A stretch of 39,825 bases of DNA from LLD-282 sp964395835. Lineage in GTDB: Bacteria; Pseudomonadota; Gammaproteobacteria; Berkiellales; Berkiellaceae. The first letter of the stretch is position 1; each line of letters starts with the position of its first letter. The notes beneath the pieces are model-generated. The model ran no database searches and was not told the DNA's origin. It was given only the letters and a program-made list of their open reading frames with translations. This document shows positions 17,525-26,260 of this stretch, piece by piece. Made by a program: the position numbers and the translations under genes. The DNA is taken from NCBI GenBank assembly GCA_964395835.1, contig CAYNBJ010000009.1:1-39825 (forward strand), given 5' to 3'.

Positions 17525-18166
17525 TCAATTTTTTAGAAAATATATAATATCTTCCATCTGTTTTTCTGAAATCGTATGTCCCAAATCGGGATACAAAGAA
17601 TAAACGATTTTCTTAATTGTCGATAACTGTTTTAAATGAGTATGCAATTTTTGTGCGTAATAAAAAGGAACTATCAGATCGCGTTCCCCATGTCCTATAA
17701 AAATCTCACTTATCAAAATAGCGCTCTCCGTAAGATATTCTAGTGGATAAAACGATCCCAATATCATTGCTTTATGAACCGGTATACAACGCGCAATATG
17801 AATAGCCATTACCCCTCCTTGACTAAAACCAAATGTACAAATTGGGGCACCATTTTGATAGAGCGGATTGTCTTTTATGATGGATAGAATCTGATTTTGA
17901 AGACATTCAAGTTCATGCAAATTATCTTGTGAAAGATCAAAATCTCTTTCCCATGTATACCAAGAACAACATTTTATATTTAATCGACGAGATACACGAA
18001 CAGGTGCAGAAAAACTATAAAGATCATAATCTTTAAAATAAGGAGCCAAGCCTATCAAATCATCTTTATTTGAACCCAAACCGTGAAAAAACAATATCAA
18101 GCCTTTTGGTGTCTGCATCACACTCTTTTTATAATTAAAAAGCAAATTCTCATTTTTTTGTTCCAT
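17525..18166 (-). CDS. Phospholipase/carboxylesterase family serine hydrolase (YpfH-like)
   Basis: This is a 213-residue alpha/beta hydrolase, probably cytoplasmic as no signal peptide is seen. It has the oxyanion segment LILFFHGLGSNKDD at 23-36, the nucleophile elbow GFSQGG with Ser115, Asp163 in GHGERDLIVP and His197 in LGHTIS. These form a complete Ser-Asp-His triad in the spacing of the Abhydrolase_2 (carboxylesterase/thioesterase) family. The natural ester or thioester is unknown. It stands alone, convergent with proS, and the T-tailed hairpin at 17226-17261 may terminate it. A strong ribosome site is not visible. Confidence 0.87.
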   Translation of the reverse strand: MEQKNENLLFNYKKSVMQTPKGLILFFHGLGSNKDDLIGLAPYFKDYDLYSFSAPVRVSRRLNIKCCSWYTWERDFDLSQDNLHELECLQNQILSIIKDNPLYQNGAPICTFGFSQGGVMAIHIARCIPVHKAMILGSFYPLEYLTESAILISEIFIGHGERDLIVPFYYAQKLHTHLKQLSTIKKIVYSLYPDLGHTISEKQMEDIIYFLKN

Positions 18167-18516
18167 CTGTTTGTCTCAATATTTTACTCAGCTTATTATG
18201 CTTGATAAAAAACACCCTTGCTAATTTTGAAATTATTTTGTTAAAACAATGAGATTTTTATAGCACTGCTATCATAAGGTGGATCTGACTCTTTAAATCA
18301 CCCAGAAAGATTGATATCTTATATCTCACTCAATCCATTATTAACAAATTGAAATACAATGATTGGCAACCGATTCAGAAGAATTATTTTTTGAATTTTT
18401 CTTAATTATGATCATAAAAATAAACAATATTTTAAATAGAAGAACAAAATAGATTGTTAAAAATATATTCTTATCTTACGATATTCAAAATACTTTTTTA
18501 GTAGGAATTATCTGAT
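18167..18516. other. Intergenic stretch of 350 bp
   Basis: This is an AT-rich divergent region between the esterase and the first ankyrin gene. Apart from one promoter candidate (18454-18482) I see no gene, hairpin or repeat in it. Confidence 0.5.
18454..18482 (+). promoter_or_regulatory. Candidate promoter of first ankyrin gene
   Basis: TTGTTA (18454-18459) and TACGAT (18477-18482) are separated by 17 bases. Each matches consensus at 4 of 6 positions. The 5' leader would be about 28 bases and includes AGGA before the ATG at 18517. Confidence 0.35.
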
Positions 18517-21198
18517 ATGCATCAACATATGATCAAGAGTTCAAATCAAATGTCTGCTGAAGAATTTTTTAATTTTATTGATTCTAAAAGTGAAGACAGT
18601 CTTTTTACTAAAACAGAACTTCAACACATTCTCCATTCTTCTGAAGATCCATTAACCAATACCTTGGGTTCTATATTTTCTCCGCTGTCTCTCTCTCAAA
18701 AAAAACAACTTGCCCAACAAACTATAGCCATTCTCCAGGCAAACAATATGAAAAGACGCATAGATAAGAACATTGTCTATTCAGATGAATGCGAAAAAAA
18801 TCAAGAATGGCTTTTCAGACACTCAAATTCAAAAGATCTAAAAGATATTTCAATAATTTATAATGATTTGATAAAAAAAGTAATCAATGGGGAATTTGAT
18901 ACACACTTGATCCAAATGGAAAGAAATCGTTATGTAATGCGTAAAAATACATGGGACTATCCAACTACTCAGATCGCTGCCCAAGATCTCAATACTTTAA
19001 AAAATGCGATGGTATCGTATCTTCAAAGAAAACAAAAAATGTGCTCTTCTCTTATTTTACAAAGAACCGTAGCATGGATAGAGTCTTTAGACAAAGAGCT
19101 GCAAAAAGAGGCCTGGGACACTTTATTTTTTGCACTCGATGACGGAAGAACATTACGCCATATTGAAGCTAAAAATAGCAATGAATATGATTCTTGTTTT
19201 TTATATGCTCCTGAGCTCGACGAGTGCTTTCAAGATGAATTTGACATACTCATCCTAGAAAAACTCAGCTTATGGGGATGGATGTTTAAATCAGCACCTA
19301 TTGACAACTCCGATCCTAAAATGCAAATGATCTTGCCTTATATCTCATTAAAAGAAAACCGACCGTTTGCATCAGATGCTTTATATCACATGTATTGCGA
19401 TATCGCACAATACAAGCTAGATAAGAACAATCAGCTCATCTCGACAAATAGCTCAATGACTCTTTCGGAAGAAGACTTTATCACTCTCATGATAAAAAGA
19501 AAGTGTTTTATAAATCAATCGCATGCTAAACTGATTTTAGCTATTATCACTGGAGGATATCAATCCCTTGTCGAAAGAGCATCGATCAATAAAGAGCCCT
19601 GGAATTGCACAGCCTGGTTGCTATTGAATGAGAATCTATGGGACCGCTTAGAAGAACACTTTATTCAATCCGATTATTGGTCCTTACCTCCTCGCAATAC
19701 TACCGCTTTAAAAAAAAGTCTCATAAAAAGGCTCAGTTCATCAGATCGATTGCCAATTAACTGCTCTCAAGAAGCGCTCCTATCAATACTTCCAGAATTA
19801 TTTGCCGGTCTGAATGCAGATCAGAAAGATATATTTATTCTACAAATTATTAAAATCGGATATACCAAAATTCTCAATAAAATAGAATTCTCAAGTGAAA
19901 TTTTCTTTTATGATTATAATTGCATGATTTTGACAGCTATTCACAATGAGCAAGCAAATTGCCTTTCAATGCTTCTGGAAATGAATAAGCAAAAACATAT
20001 CAATCATCCAGATAGTCACGGTAACACACCGCTTATGAATGCAATCATCGCAGGAAACAACGAAGCATTCAACATTTTGATGTCGATAGAGCAAATTGAC
20101 ATTCATGCAAAAAACGAAATGAAACAAAATGCTGTCATCTTAGCTGCGAAATTTAATCGGCCTCATTTGCTAAAAGCTCTCATCCAAAAGCACGCTCATA
20201 TCAATGAAGTAGATCAGTATTGTGATTCATATGCAGGAAGCATGCCCAACAAAACAGCTATTATGTATGCTATTGAAAATAATGCTACCGAATGTTTAGA
20301 CATTTTGCTCAATGCTGGTGCTGGCACTGGCGATAGTGAAGAATTTAGATTGCAAAAATATCTAGATCCAAACTACAGCCTAGATCATTTTTCAGATGAC
20401 GATAAAAAATTAAATACAGAATTCAGATCATTGCTCTATCTAGCTGTAGAGTTAGATTATGATGAATGCCTTGGAATCTTACTGGGCGCTATTGACAGCA
20501 TAGAAAAAAACAATGAATTACTCCTCGCTCTAGTTAAAATTGCATGCTTTTTAGACTCATGCAACGCACTAAAACATCTGCTCATAAAATATCCCATAAA
20601 ATTCAGCAATCTAGACAATCATGGATGCACGCCACTCATATTAGCCACCAAATACAAAAAAATCAGAATTTTAAGAATTTTGCTGGATTATATTTCACAA
20701 AATATGACTATAGAAGAAACACAGAAATATGCAGATGCCGCACTATTAAAAGCACTACAATATGGCTATCCAGACATCGCTAAAGAAATTATTATGGCAG
20801 ACGTTACCCTGCCTAAACTTGAGGATTTTGATAAATTAGATTTGCGCTCAGACATTTACCATCTTTTAGAAACAAGTGAAAGGGAACAAAAACAGATCGA
20901 GCAAACTATTATCAATCAGAAATTCAGTCTGTCTGATACGCCTTGTACCGAAAGACGTCTGCAGATCATTGTCAAAAATTTGATCAAAAATAATACAGCA
21001 CAGCAAGAACAAAAATGTATCTTCACCACTCTATTAACACATGTAAAGGCACAAGGCTATTTAAATGTGACCAAAGAAATTGATATCGCTCTCACTCGAT
21101 ATACAGATGTCAATCGAAATGCAAGTGCTATCCTATTCAGTAATGCAAAAAACCCTCAGAACTCTTTTGATCATAAAAAAGTAGGAAATAACATTTAA
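18517..21198 (+). CDS. Ankyrin-repeat protein A
   Basis: This protein has 893 residues and no signal peptide or membrane segment. Residues 1-500 are a helical region shared with the next gene (for example EDPLTNTLGSIFSPL here, KDPLTRALFLVYPPL there). Residues of about 271-433 are almost identical between the two. Ankyrin repeats follow: HGNTPLMNAIIAGNNEAFNI near 500, KTAIMYAIENNATECLDILL near 585 and HGCTPLILATKYKKIRILRI near 705. Near 810 a short motif LSDTPCTERRLQIIVKNLIK resembles one in the third ankyrin protein of the window. AGGA lies 11 bases before the ATG. Such proteins often act on host targets, but no secretion signal is visible and the role here is inference. Confidence 0.85.
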   Translation: MHQHMIKSSNQMSAEEFFNFIDSKSEDSLFTKTELQHILHSSEDPLTNTLGSIFSPLSLSQKKQLAQQTIAILQANNMKRRIDKNIVYSDECEKNQEWLFRHSNSKDLKDISIIYNDLIKKVINGEFDTHLIQMERNRYVMRKNTWDYPTTQIAAQDLNTLKNAMVSYLQRKQKMCSSLILQRTVAWIESLDKELQKEAWDTLFFALDDGRTLRHIEAKNSNEYDSCFLYAPELDECFQDEFDILILEKLSLWGWMFKSAPIDNSDPKMQMILPYISLKENRPFASDALYHMYCDIAQYKLDKNNQLISTNSSMTLSEEDFITLMIKRKCFINQSHAKLILAIITGGYQSLVERASINKEPWNCTAWLLLNENLWDRLEEHFIQSDYWSLPPRNTTALKKSLIKRLSSSDRLPINCSQEALLSILPELFAGLNADQKDIFILQIIKIGYTKILNKIEFSSEIFFYDYNCMILTAIHNEQANCLSMLLEMNKQKHINHPDSHGNTPLMNAIIAGNNEAFNILMSIEQIDIHAKNEMKQNAVILAAKFNRPHLLKALIQKHAHINEVDQYCDSYAGSMPNKTAIMYAIENNATECLDILLNAGAGTGDSEEFRLQKYLDPNYSLDHFSDDDKKLNTEFRSLLYLAVELDYDECLGILLGAIDSIEKNNELLLALVKIACFLDSCNALKHLLIKYPIKFSNLDNHGCTPLILATKYKKIRILRILLDYISQNMTIEETQKYADAALLKALQYGYPDIAKEIIMADVTLPKLEDFDKLDLRSDIYHLLETSEREQKQIEQTIINQKFSLSDTPCTERRLQIIVKNLIKNNTAQQEQKCIFTTLLTHVKAQGYLNVTKEIDIALTRYTDVNRNASAILFSNAKNPQNSFDHKKVGNNI
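19326..19816 (+). repeat. Copy 1 of nearly identical 491-bp patch
   Basis: It aligns without gaps to 22304-22794 (offset 2978). I count 8 mismatches, all in the first 50 and last 90 bases; about 370 central bases (from about 19367 to 19735) are identical. It codes for residues of about 271-433 of ankyrin protein A. Confidence 0.95.
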
Positions 21199-21206
21199 TC
21201 ACCCCT

Positions 21207-21253
21207 CATCTCTAACTCGGAGCTCCCTTTTCAGCGAACATGAGTTAGAGATG
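21207..21253 (+). terminator. 12-bp perfect stem with 23-base loop after ankyrin gene A
   Basis: CATCTCTAACTC (21207-21218) and GAGTTAGAGATG (21242-21253) are exact reverse complements, 9 bases after the stop of the first ankyrin gene. No T run follows, so it may be a stabilising 3' hairpin or regulator and not a classical terminator. A second small stem, GCAAAC/GTTTGC, lies at 21259-21274. Confidence 0.5.
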
Positions 21254-21428
21254 CCTGCGCAAACAACCGTTTGCATATCGTGCCAGGTATATGTTTTTTA
21301 TTTGCAATCATTGTTCTATACGCTTTTTTCGATTATCTATCTATAAAGCAGAAGAATTTCATCTTCTCTCTTTACTTTATACCATATTCAGTTAACATGC
21401 TCTTAATTAGAAAAAAAAATCAAAAAAC

Positions 21429-23801
21429 ATGGTCCAAGAAAACGCTATCATAGGTCACATCGGCGACAATTCATCATACACAGTTCCTCCTGTAACTCAT
21501 GCCGATAGGCCAACAGATCAAAATCAAAACTGGTCTGAACAAATGAGCTATCCAGATCTCATCAGATCTGTTCAACACATAACGAATAAAAGTGTCCCCC
21601 TTTATAAGTTTTATCAGTCATGCTTAAGACACTCAATCGAGAAAGATCCCCTAACTCGCGCCTTATTCCTGGTCTACCCTCCTCTTTATACAGAAGAGCT
21701 AGAAAATTTCTATCAAGATATTCTTGTTCATCAACTTTTTACTAAGATCTCTGATTTTAAAAGAAAATACACAATACACTCTACTGAGCACAAGGAGACT
21801 TTCAAAAAACATTTAAATCAAATTGCATCAACATTAAATCAAGTCAATCTTACGGACATTTTACAAGATCTCAATACTAAAATGGAGGCTCATACGTTCG
21901 ATACTATACTACTGTGCTTCGAAAAGAATCGTTGTGAGCGCAACACTAAGACTGCACTGACTGTTTCACCACAAATTGAAATGATCCTGGAAAGAATACA
22001 AAGTACAATTCTGACCAAAGATTCATTAGCCCTAGACCCTCGTAATCATGTGATATTACAAAAAGCGGCTATATGGATCCACTCTCTCTCTGAAAAAGTA
22101 CAAAAAATCGCTTGGGGCACTTTAATAAATGCTTTATATGAATTGCATCATCTCTCTCCCAAAAACAAAGAGACAATCGCGTCTTCATACTTTTATTCTC
22201 TACCGCTTGACCAACAGGAAGAAATTTTATTTTTATACGTACTTGACCGTCTGATGAGCCTGTTTCAGCCTGAATTTAGCGCTCAGATTCATCCTGCAAT
22301 GCCAATGATCTTGCCTTATATCTTATTAAAAGAAAACCGCCCATTTGCATCAGATGCTTTATATCACATGTATTGCGATATCGCACAATACAAGCTAGAT
22401 AAGAACAATCAGCTCATCTCGACAAATAGCTCAATGACTCTTTCGGAAGAAGACTTTATCACTCTCATGATAAAAAGAAAGTGTTTTATAAATCAATCGC
22501 ATGCTAAACTGATTTTAGCTATTATCACTGGAGGATATCAATCCCTTGTCGAAAGAGCATCGATCAATAAAGAGCCCTGGAATTGCACAGCCTGGTTGCT
22601 ATTGAATGAGAATCTATGGGACCGCTTAGAAGAACACTTTATTCAATCCGATTATTGGTCCTTACCTCCTCGCAATACTACCGCTTTAAAAAAAAGTCTC
22701 ATAAAAAGGCTCAGATCATCAAATCGATTGCCAATTAACTGCTCTCAAGAAGCGCTCCTATCAATACTTCCAGAACTATTTGCAGGCCTGAATGTAAATG
22801 AAAAAAGCACATTTTCAAGAAATATACTTGATGCACAATATGTTGAGGCCTTGTGTTCAATTATGGAGTTTTACAAACTTTATATGATCAACTGCAAAAA
22901 CAAATTTGGCGGCACTGCTCTTGAACTAGCAGTTCTCAATAACAAAACCGCCCTCTTGCTCAATCTGATTAATAATGGAGCTCAGATTGATGAAAATGCA
23001 GATGATGAAAATTCAGATGATGAATATAGCTGTTTACCTAATTATTCTGTTATGTATGCTTCTGAATACAGAAATTTGGATTGTTTAAAAATATTATGCA
23101 AATATAGCAGATCTGTCGACCAGATGGATGGCCACAACAGAACAGCACTCATTCGAGTGTGTTTTAGAGGTTTTGCAGATTGCGTCGATCTCCTTGTCAA
23201 AGCCGGAGCTCAAATAAATCAACAGGATCAATTTAAGCAAAACCCTATTATGATTCTTGCACGTTATGGGCATTTAGAAGCAATGAAGGTGTTACTCACT
23301 AAAAAACCCGACTTGAATAAAACCGATCATAAAGGTATGACCGCTCTCATGCTAGCGGTGCGGTGTAATCACGTTGAATGCGCTCGCTTACTTCTTCAAC
23401 ATGGGGCAGATAAGAATATCAGGAACACATATGATGAAACAGCTCTTATTATAGCAACTAACAACGGATATGATGATTGCGTCCAGATGCTAACTGAGAA
23501 ACATGAAGATTTCAATATTACTGATTCTAAGGGCTATACAGCGCTTGAGTATGCATATAGCGAAGATCATAGCAGGTGCATCGAAATTCTAAGCCAAGCA
23601 ACAGAGGATACTTCAAACCCAAATTCAAAAGCAAGCGATGAGCAATTAAGCGATGAAGAATCTAATGATGCCGCACATTTTCGCAATACAGTTGATCGCG
23701 CTTACAATACCAATTATCCCAGCCTTGTGTTTTCAAACACGAACCGATTGGAAGAGCAAGAAGATTTTTCTTTAAAACGAATGCTTAATTCAAAAGTTTA
23801 A
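21429..23801 (+). CDS. Ankyrin-repeat protein B
   Basis: This protein has 790 residues and is paralogous to the preceding gene. Residues of about 40-290 are a diverged helical domain (pairs such as SLSEKVQKIAWGTLINAL against SLDKELQKEAWDTLFFAL). About 293-455 are the shared, nearly identical patch. About 490-725 hold roughly seven ankyrin repeats, for example FGGTALELAVLNNKTALLLN, GMTALMLAVRCNHVECARLL and GYTALEYAYSEDHSRCIEIL. The tail is acidic (Ser/Asp/Glu-rich near 735-750). No signal peptide or membrane segment is seen. The ATG has no Shine-Dalgarno, only an A-rich leader. It sits 230 bp after gene A on the same strand. A host-interaction role is plausible but unproven. Confidence 0.88.
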   Translation: MVQENAIIGHIGDNSSYTVPPVTHADRPTDQNQNWSEQMSYPDLIRSVQHITNKSVPLYKFYQSCLRHSIEKDPLTRALFLVYPPLYTEELENFYQDILVHQLFTKISDFKRKYTIHSTEHKETFKKHLNQIASTLNQVNLTDILQDLNTKMEAHTFDTILLCFEKNRCERNTKTALTVSPQIEMILERIQSTILTKDSLALDPRNHVILQKAAIWIHSLSEKVQKIAWGTLINALYELHHLSPKNKETIASSYFYSLPLDQQEEILFLYVLDRLMSLFQPEFSAQIHPAMPMILPYILLKENRPFASDALYHMYCDIAQYKLDKNNQLISTNSSMTLSEEDFITLMIKRKCFINQSHAKLILAIITGGYQSLVERASINKEPWNCTAWLLLNENLWDRLEEHFIQSDYWSLPPRNTTALKKSLIKRLRSSNRLPINCSQEALLSILPELFAGLNVNEKSTFSRNILDAQYVEALCSIMEFYKLYMINCKNKFGGTALELAVLNNKTALLLNLINNGAQIDENADDENSDDEYSCLPNYSVMYASEYRNLDCLKILCKYSRSVDQMDGHNRTALIRVCFRGFADCVDLLVKAGAQINQQDQFKQNPIMILARYGHLEAMKVLLTKKPDLNKTDHKGMTALMLAVRCNHVECARLLLQHGADKNIRNTYDETALIIATNNGYDDCVQMLTEKHEDFNITDSKGYTALEYAYSEDHSRCIEILSQATEDTSNPNSKASDEQLSDEESNDAAHFRNTVDRAYNTNYPSLVFSNTNRLEEQEDFSLKRMLNSKV
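22304..22794 (+). repeat. Copy 2 of nearly identical 491-bp patch
   Basis: This is the partner of 19326-19816 and lies inside ankyrin gene B. Homology on either side drops abruptly to weak protein-level similarity upstream and essentially none downstream. Confidence 0.95.
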
Positions 23802-23929
23802 TAGACTTAGGTATACAATCAATGAAGACTGAATGAAAAAAAAGACCTTCACGATCTGATACTGAAAGAGGATAGCTAAAAACAAAAAGATATTTTCAGT
23901 ATTGATTTAATATGAGCTCATAATAGTTT

Positions 23930-23958
23930 CATATTATTGGAAAATTTACAATAATATG
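23930..23958. repeat. Perfect 10-bp inverted repeat
   Basis: CATATTATTG (23930-23939) and CAATAATATG (23949-23958) are exact reverse complements with a 9-base spacer. The last ATG is also the possible start of the small cysteine-rich frame, so the palindrome would cover its ribosome-loading site. Confidence 0.6.
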
Positions 23959-24150
23959 GCTAAAAACGCTATTTTAAAGTTAAAATACTGTTCATGCCTA
24001 TGTACGAGTTGCAAATCAGTAATCTTAAACAATAAAAGTATTCTCTGTTGTAGGTGCAACTCGCATACAGGATCGCAAGACAAGCAAAAAATTCATGCAA
24101 ATGGGGTATATAAAAAAAGAAAAAATTTATCCTATACCCAAACGCATTAA
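23956..24150 (+). CDS. Possible cysteine-rich small protein
   Basis: This is a 64-residue frame. CSCLCTSC (about 12-19) and CCRC (about 31-34) give seven Cys in 23 residues, an arrangement that could bind a metal like a zinc ribbon. The rest is basic. There is no Shine-Dalgarno before the ATG, and the start lies in the arm of an inverted repeat. It may be chance; the clustered cysteines are the only support. Confidence 0.25.
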   Translation: MAKNAILKLKYCSCLCTSCKSVILNNKSILCCRCNSHTGSQDKQKIHANGVYKKRKNLSYTQTH

Positions 24151-24249
24151 GTGATTGCGCTAAAGACTTAACTGTCTTTATAAAATATAAAAAATGCTAC
24201 AAAAGCAAAACTATTCCAATCCTGTAAAGAACAAATAGTATTAAAAAAA

Positions 24250-25062
24250 TTACGCCAATATCAATCTTTTTTGTCTTTGAGGCCGCTGATGCTCCTGCAT
24301 AATGCAAGTTTTCTGTTCTGTGAATAAAACGGATATTTCAAGCGGAGTGCCTAGATCTGCAATAGAAGCGGGCAAATTACGAGTATCTAATTGTTGTATC
24401 GATTGACGTTTAAAAAAATCCATAATTTGCAAAAAATTTGATATTCTAATAACAATACAATATAAAAAATTTAAAATATTTTCTAAGCATAATTGAAAAA
24501 AATCAATCATCCTGGTATGAAATTTTTGATGATCTTTTTTGTACCATTCGCAAGAGAAATTTGTAAAAATAGCATTCTCACAATCTCGATTTTCTTGGCA
24601 TTCCTCATCTTGAATAAAAAGAGATTTTTTTCGAACCTTTTGAGCGTACATGCTGTTCATAAAATGAGAAAAAGCCTTGATATGAGAAATGTTTTTAAAA
24701 TTCTTTTTTAGACAATCTGCAAGCTGTATGAGTTGTTCATTATTTGCTGTTTTTTGAGAAAAAAGATTATCAAAAAATGTCTGGGGGAGGACTATCTGAC
24801 ATTTCAGAGCTATTATTCTTTCCAAAGCATTCAATAAAATATCAATGATCGCACTTCTTTTCTCCTCATCGATGCTTATAGTGAGATCGGTCCGAGCATA
24901 AATAACAGATAGTTGTTCCAACAGTGAACTGAGCGTAGAGCTATTTGTTGTGGGTTGTTGTGTTTTGATCAATTCATTCAAACACAATTCTAAAGACGAA
25001 GATATCCGATTAATCTCATCGAAACACGACGAGCAGTCACGCTCTTTACTTACACCCATCAT
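24250..25062 (-). CDS. Unrecognised helical protein
   Basis: This protein has 270 residues and is predicted mostly helical, with heptad-like stretches (about 18-60 and 68-95) and a hydrophobic segment near 186-215 (FFQLCLENILNFLYCIVIRI) that could be a membrane helix. The N-terminus carries C-S-S-C; the C-terminal end is basic (QRPQRQKRLILA). GGGGAAAAG precedes the ATG. It shows no family signature I recognise. It lies between the ankyrin pair and two small membrane-anchored genes on the same strand, which hints at a shared accessory region. Confidence 0.6.
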   Translation of the reverse strand: MMGVSKERDCSSCFDEINRISSSLELCLNELIKTQQPTTNSSTLSSLLEQLSVIYARTDLTISIDEEKRSAIIDILLNALERIIALKCQIVLPQTFFDNLFSQKTANNEQLIQLADCLKKNFKNISHIKAFSHFMNSMYAQKVRKKSLFIQDEECQENRDCENAIFTNFSCEWYKKDHQKFHTRMIDFFQLCLENILNFLYCIVIRISNFLQIMDFFKRQSIQQLDTRNLPASIADLGTPLEISVLFTEQKTCIMQEHQRPQRQKRLILA

Positions 25063-25195
25063 TTAAAATTCTTTTCCCCAAAATAATAAATACATTATGC
25101 CACATGTGCAGAAAATCTCCTCATCCGCCAATAATATTCAGTATTATTAATTGTTAAAATGAAAAAATTTTCTACCAAAAATTCAAATAAGAGAG

Positions 25196-25792
25196 TTATG
25201 ACAACTGTGACCTTTGTCCGCGAGAATTTTGAGTGTATTGGTGATCTAACGATTCTGTTCTCGAGAATACCAGATAAGAAAAGTCACTTTTGGACTTTTC
25301 ATCATACTCACAAAGATGCTCTTTCCAGCGAACCGTTTTTTTATCCTTTTTATCCTTTTTATCCTTTTGTATCAGAATCGATCTCAAAAGATAATTCTGT
25401 TTCCCAGTGTTGTTTATCTGTGCAACTTTTTCATTTTTCTCATGAGAATAGCTAGAACCCTCCTCTGCCCAAGGAGAAAATGTTCCCTGCTCTTTTTTGT
25501 TGAGAAAAGATAATTTACAATTTTCTGTAAAATTCATTGCACCATGGAAAACATAAACTGCGGGATCTACTATCCAAGCAGATAAAAAATTTTCAGCTTT
25601 AGATAAGAAATCGTTTTTTCTTGTTACAGAGATTTCTGCGGAAGCTACGTCGACGCTTTTGCGTTCTGATACCGGAGATGAGTTCTCATATAATATAGCA
25701 ATGCAATATCCAAATAAAAATCCAAATAAAACAACCGTGAAATAGCATAAACATAAAAAAAACACATATACTTCGCTGCCTGCAATGCCCAT
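25196..25792 (-). CDS. Unrecognised protein with N-terminal membrane anchor
   Basis: This protein has 198 residues. Residues of about 8-36 (VYVFFLCLCYFTVVLFGFLF) are a strong membrane segment with no clear cleavage site, followed by a polar domain. Near 143-152 is a KDKKDKKDKK run encoded by a 9-bp tandem repeat. The ATG has a strong ribosome site, AGAGGA with about 8 bases of spacing. The segment after the anchor (SPVSE then NDFLSKAENFL) resembles IPTTRISEQTDFFSKVSIFL in the gene at 26261-26881, and the underlying DNA is also similar there, so the two may be distant paralogues. The function is unknown. Confidence 0.6.
   Translation of the reverse strand: MGIAGSEVYVFFLCLCYFTVVLFGFLFGYCIAILYENSSPVSERKSVDVASAEISVTRKNDFLSKAENFLSAWIVDPAVYVFHGAMNFTENCKLSFLNKKEQGTFSPWAEEGSSYSHEKNEKVAQINNTGKQNYLLRSILIQKDKKDKKDKKTVRWKEHLCEYDEKSKSDFSYLVFSRTESLDHQYTQNSRGQRSQLS
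25338..25364. repeat. Three tandem 9-bp repeats within a gene
   Basis: TTTTTATCC occurs three times exactly, followed by a partial fourth copy. On the minus strand it encodes the Lys-Asp-Lys repeat of the 198-residue protein. As whole codons are repeated, slippage would change length without breaking the frame. Confidence 0.85.
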
Positions 25793-26260
25793 AATACAAA
25801 TCCTCTTTCAAAATATCGAATTTCTCAGTTCCTATCTTTAGTTTGGCTATTTTTCTGTTTAAAGTCAACAAGATAGTGCAGTCTTGGGGCTGTTCAGTAT
25901 TTGGAAATTAAATTAAAATTACGAATTTTGATCAAGGATAATATTTTTTTTCAGTCATAGCATGCAACCTGCACGATACAGCTAAGATCATTTTTATAAA
26001 TTCATTTTATACAATAGTTCAAATGCGATTGGTATATGATATGCATCAAGACTGATTGTTGTTTATGCACTGAGTCCTTGAGCACGGCTCATCCGAAAAG
26101 TATCTTACATGCCTGCTCAAAAATGAATTATGGAAAAAGATCAGCGAGTGTGTAAGTTTTTCACTGATATGTATAATCTCAGTTTTGTAAAAATTCGATG
26201 TATACATTGTTATGATTGTCTTGTAACACTCTGCTTTTCAAGATGTCTGATCTTTTGATC
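25793..26260. other. Intergenic stretch of 468 bp
   Basis: No gene, RNA or strong hairpin was recognised. The part next to 25792 carries the ribosome site of the leftward gene; a TTGACT at about 25880 on the minus strand could be a -35, but no matching -10 was found. Confidence 0.4.

Larger units (their letters stand above)
23802..24249. other. Intergenic stretch of 448 bp
   Basis: This lies between ankyrin gene B and a convergent unknown gene. It holds a 10-bp inverted repeat and a doubtful cysteine-rich small frame (both listed). Nothing else is recognised. Confidence 0.5.

Noticed and set aside
21271..21453. 60-residue hydrophobic frame between the ankyrin genes
   Set aside because: It begins with TTG, has no ribosome site, runs into the start of ankyrin gene B, and its hydrophobicity is as expected from T-rich DNA.
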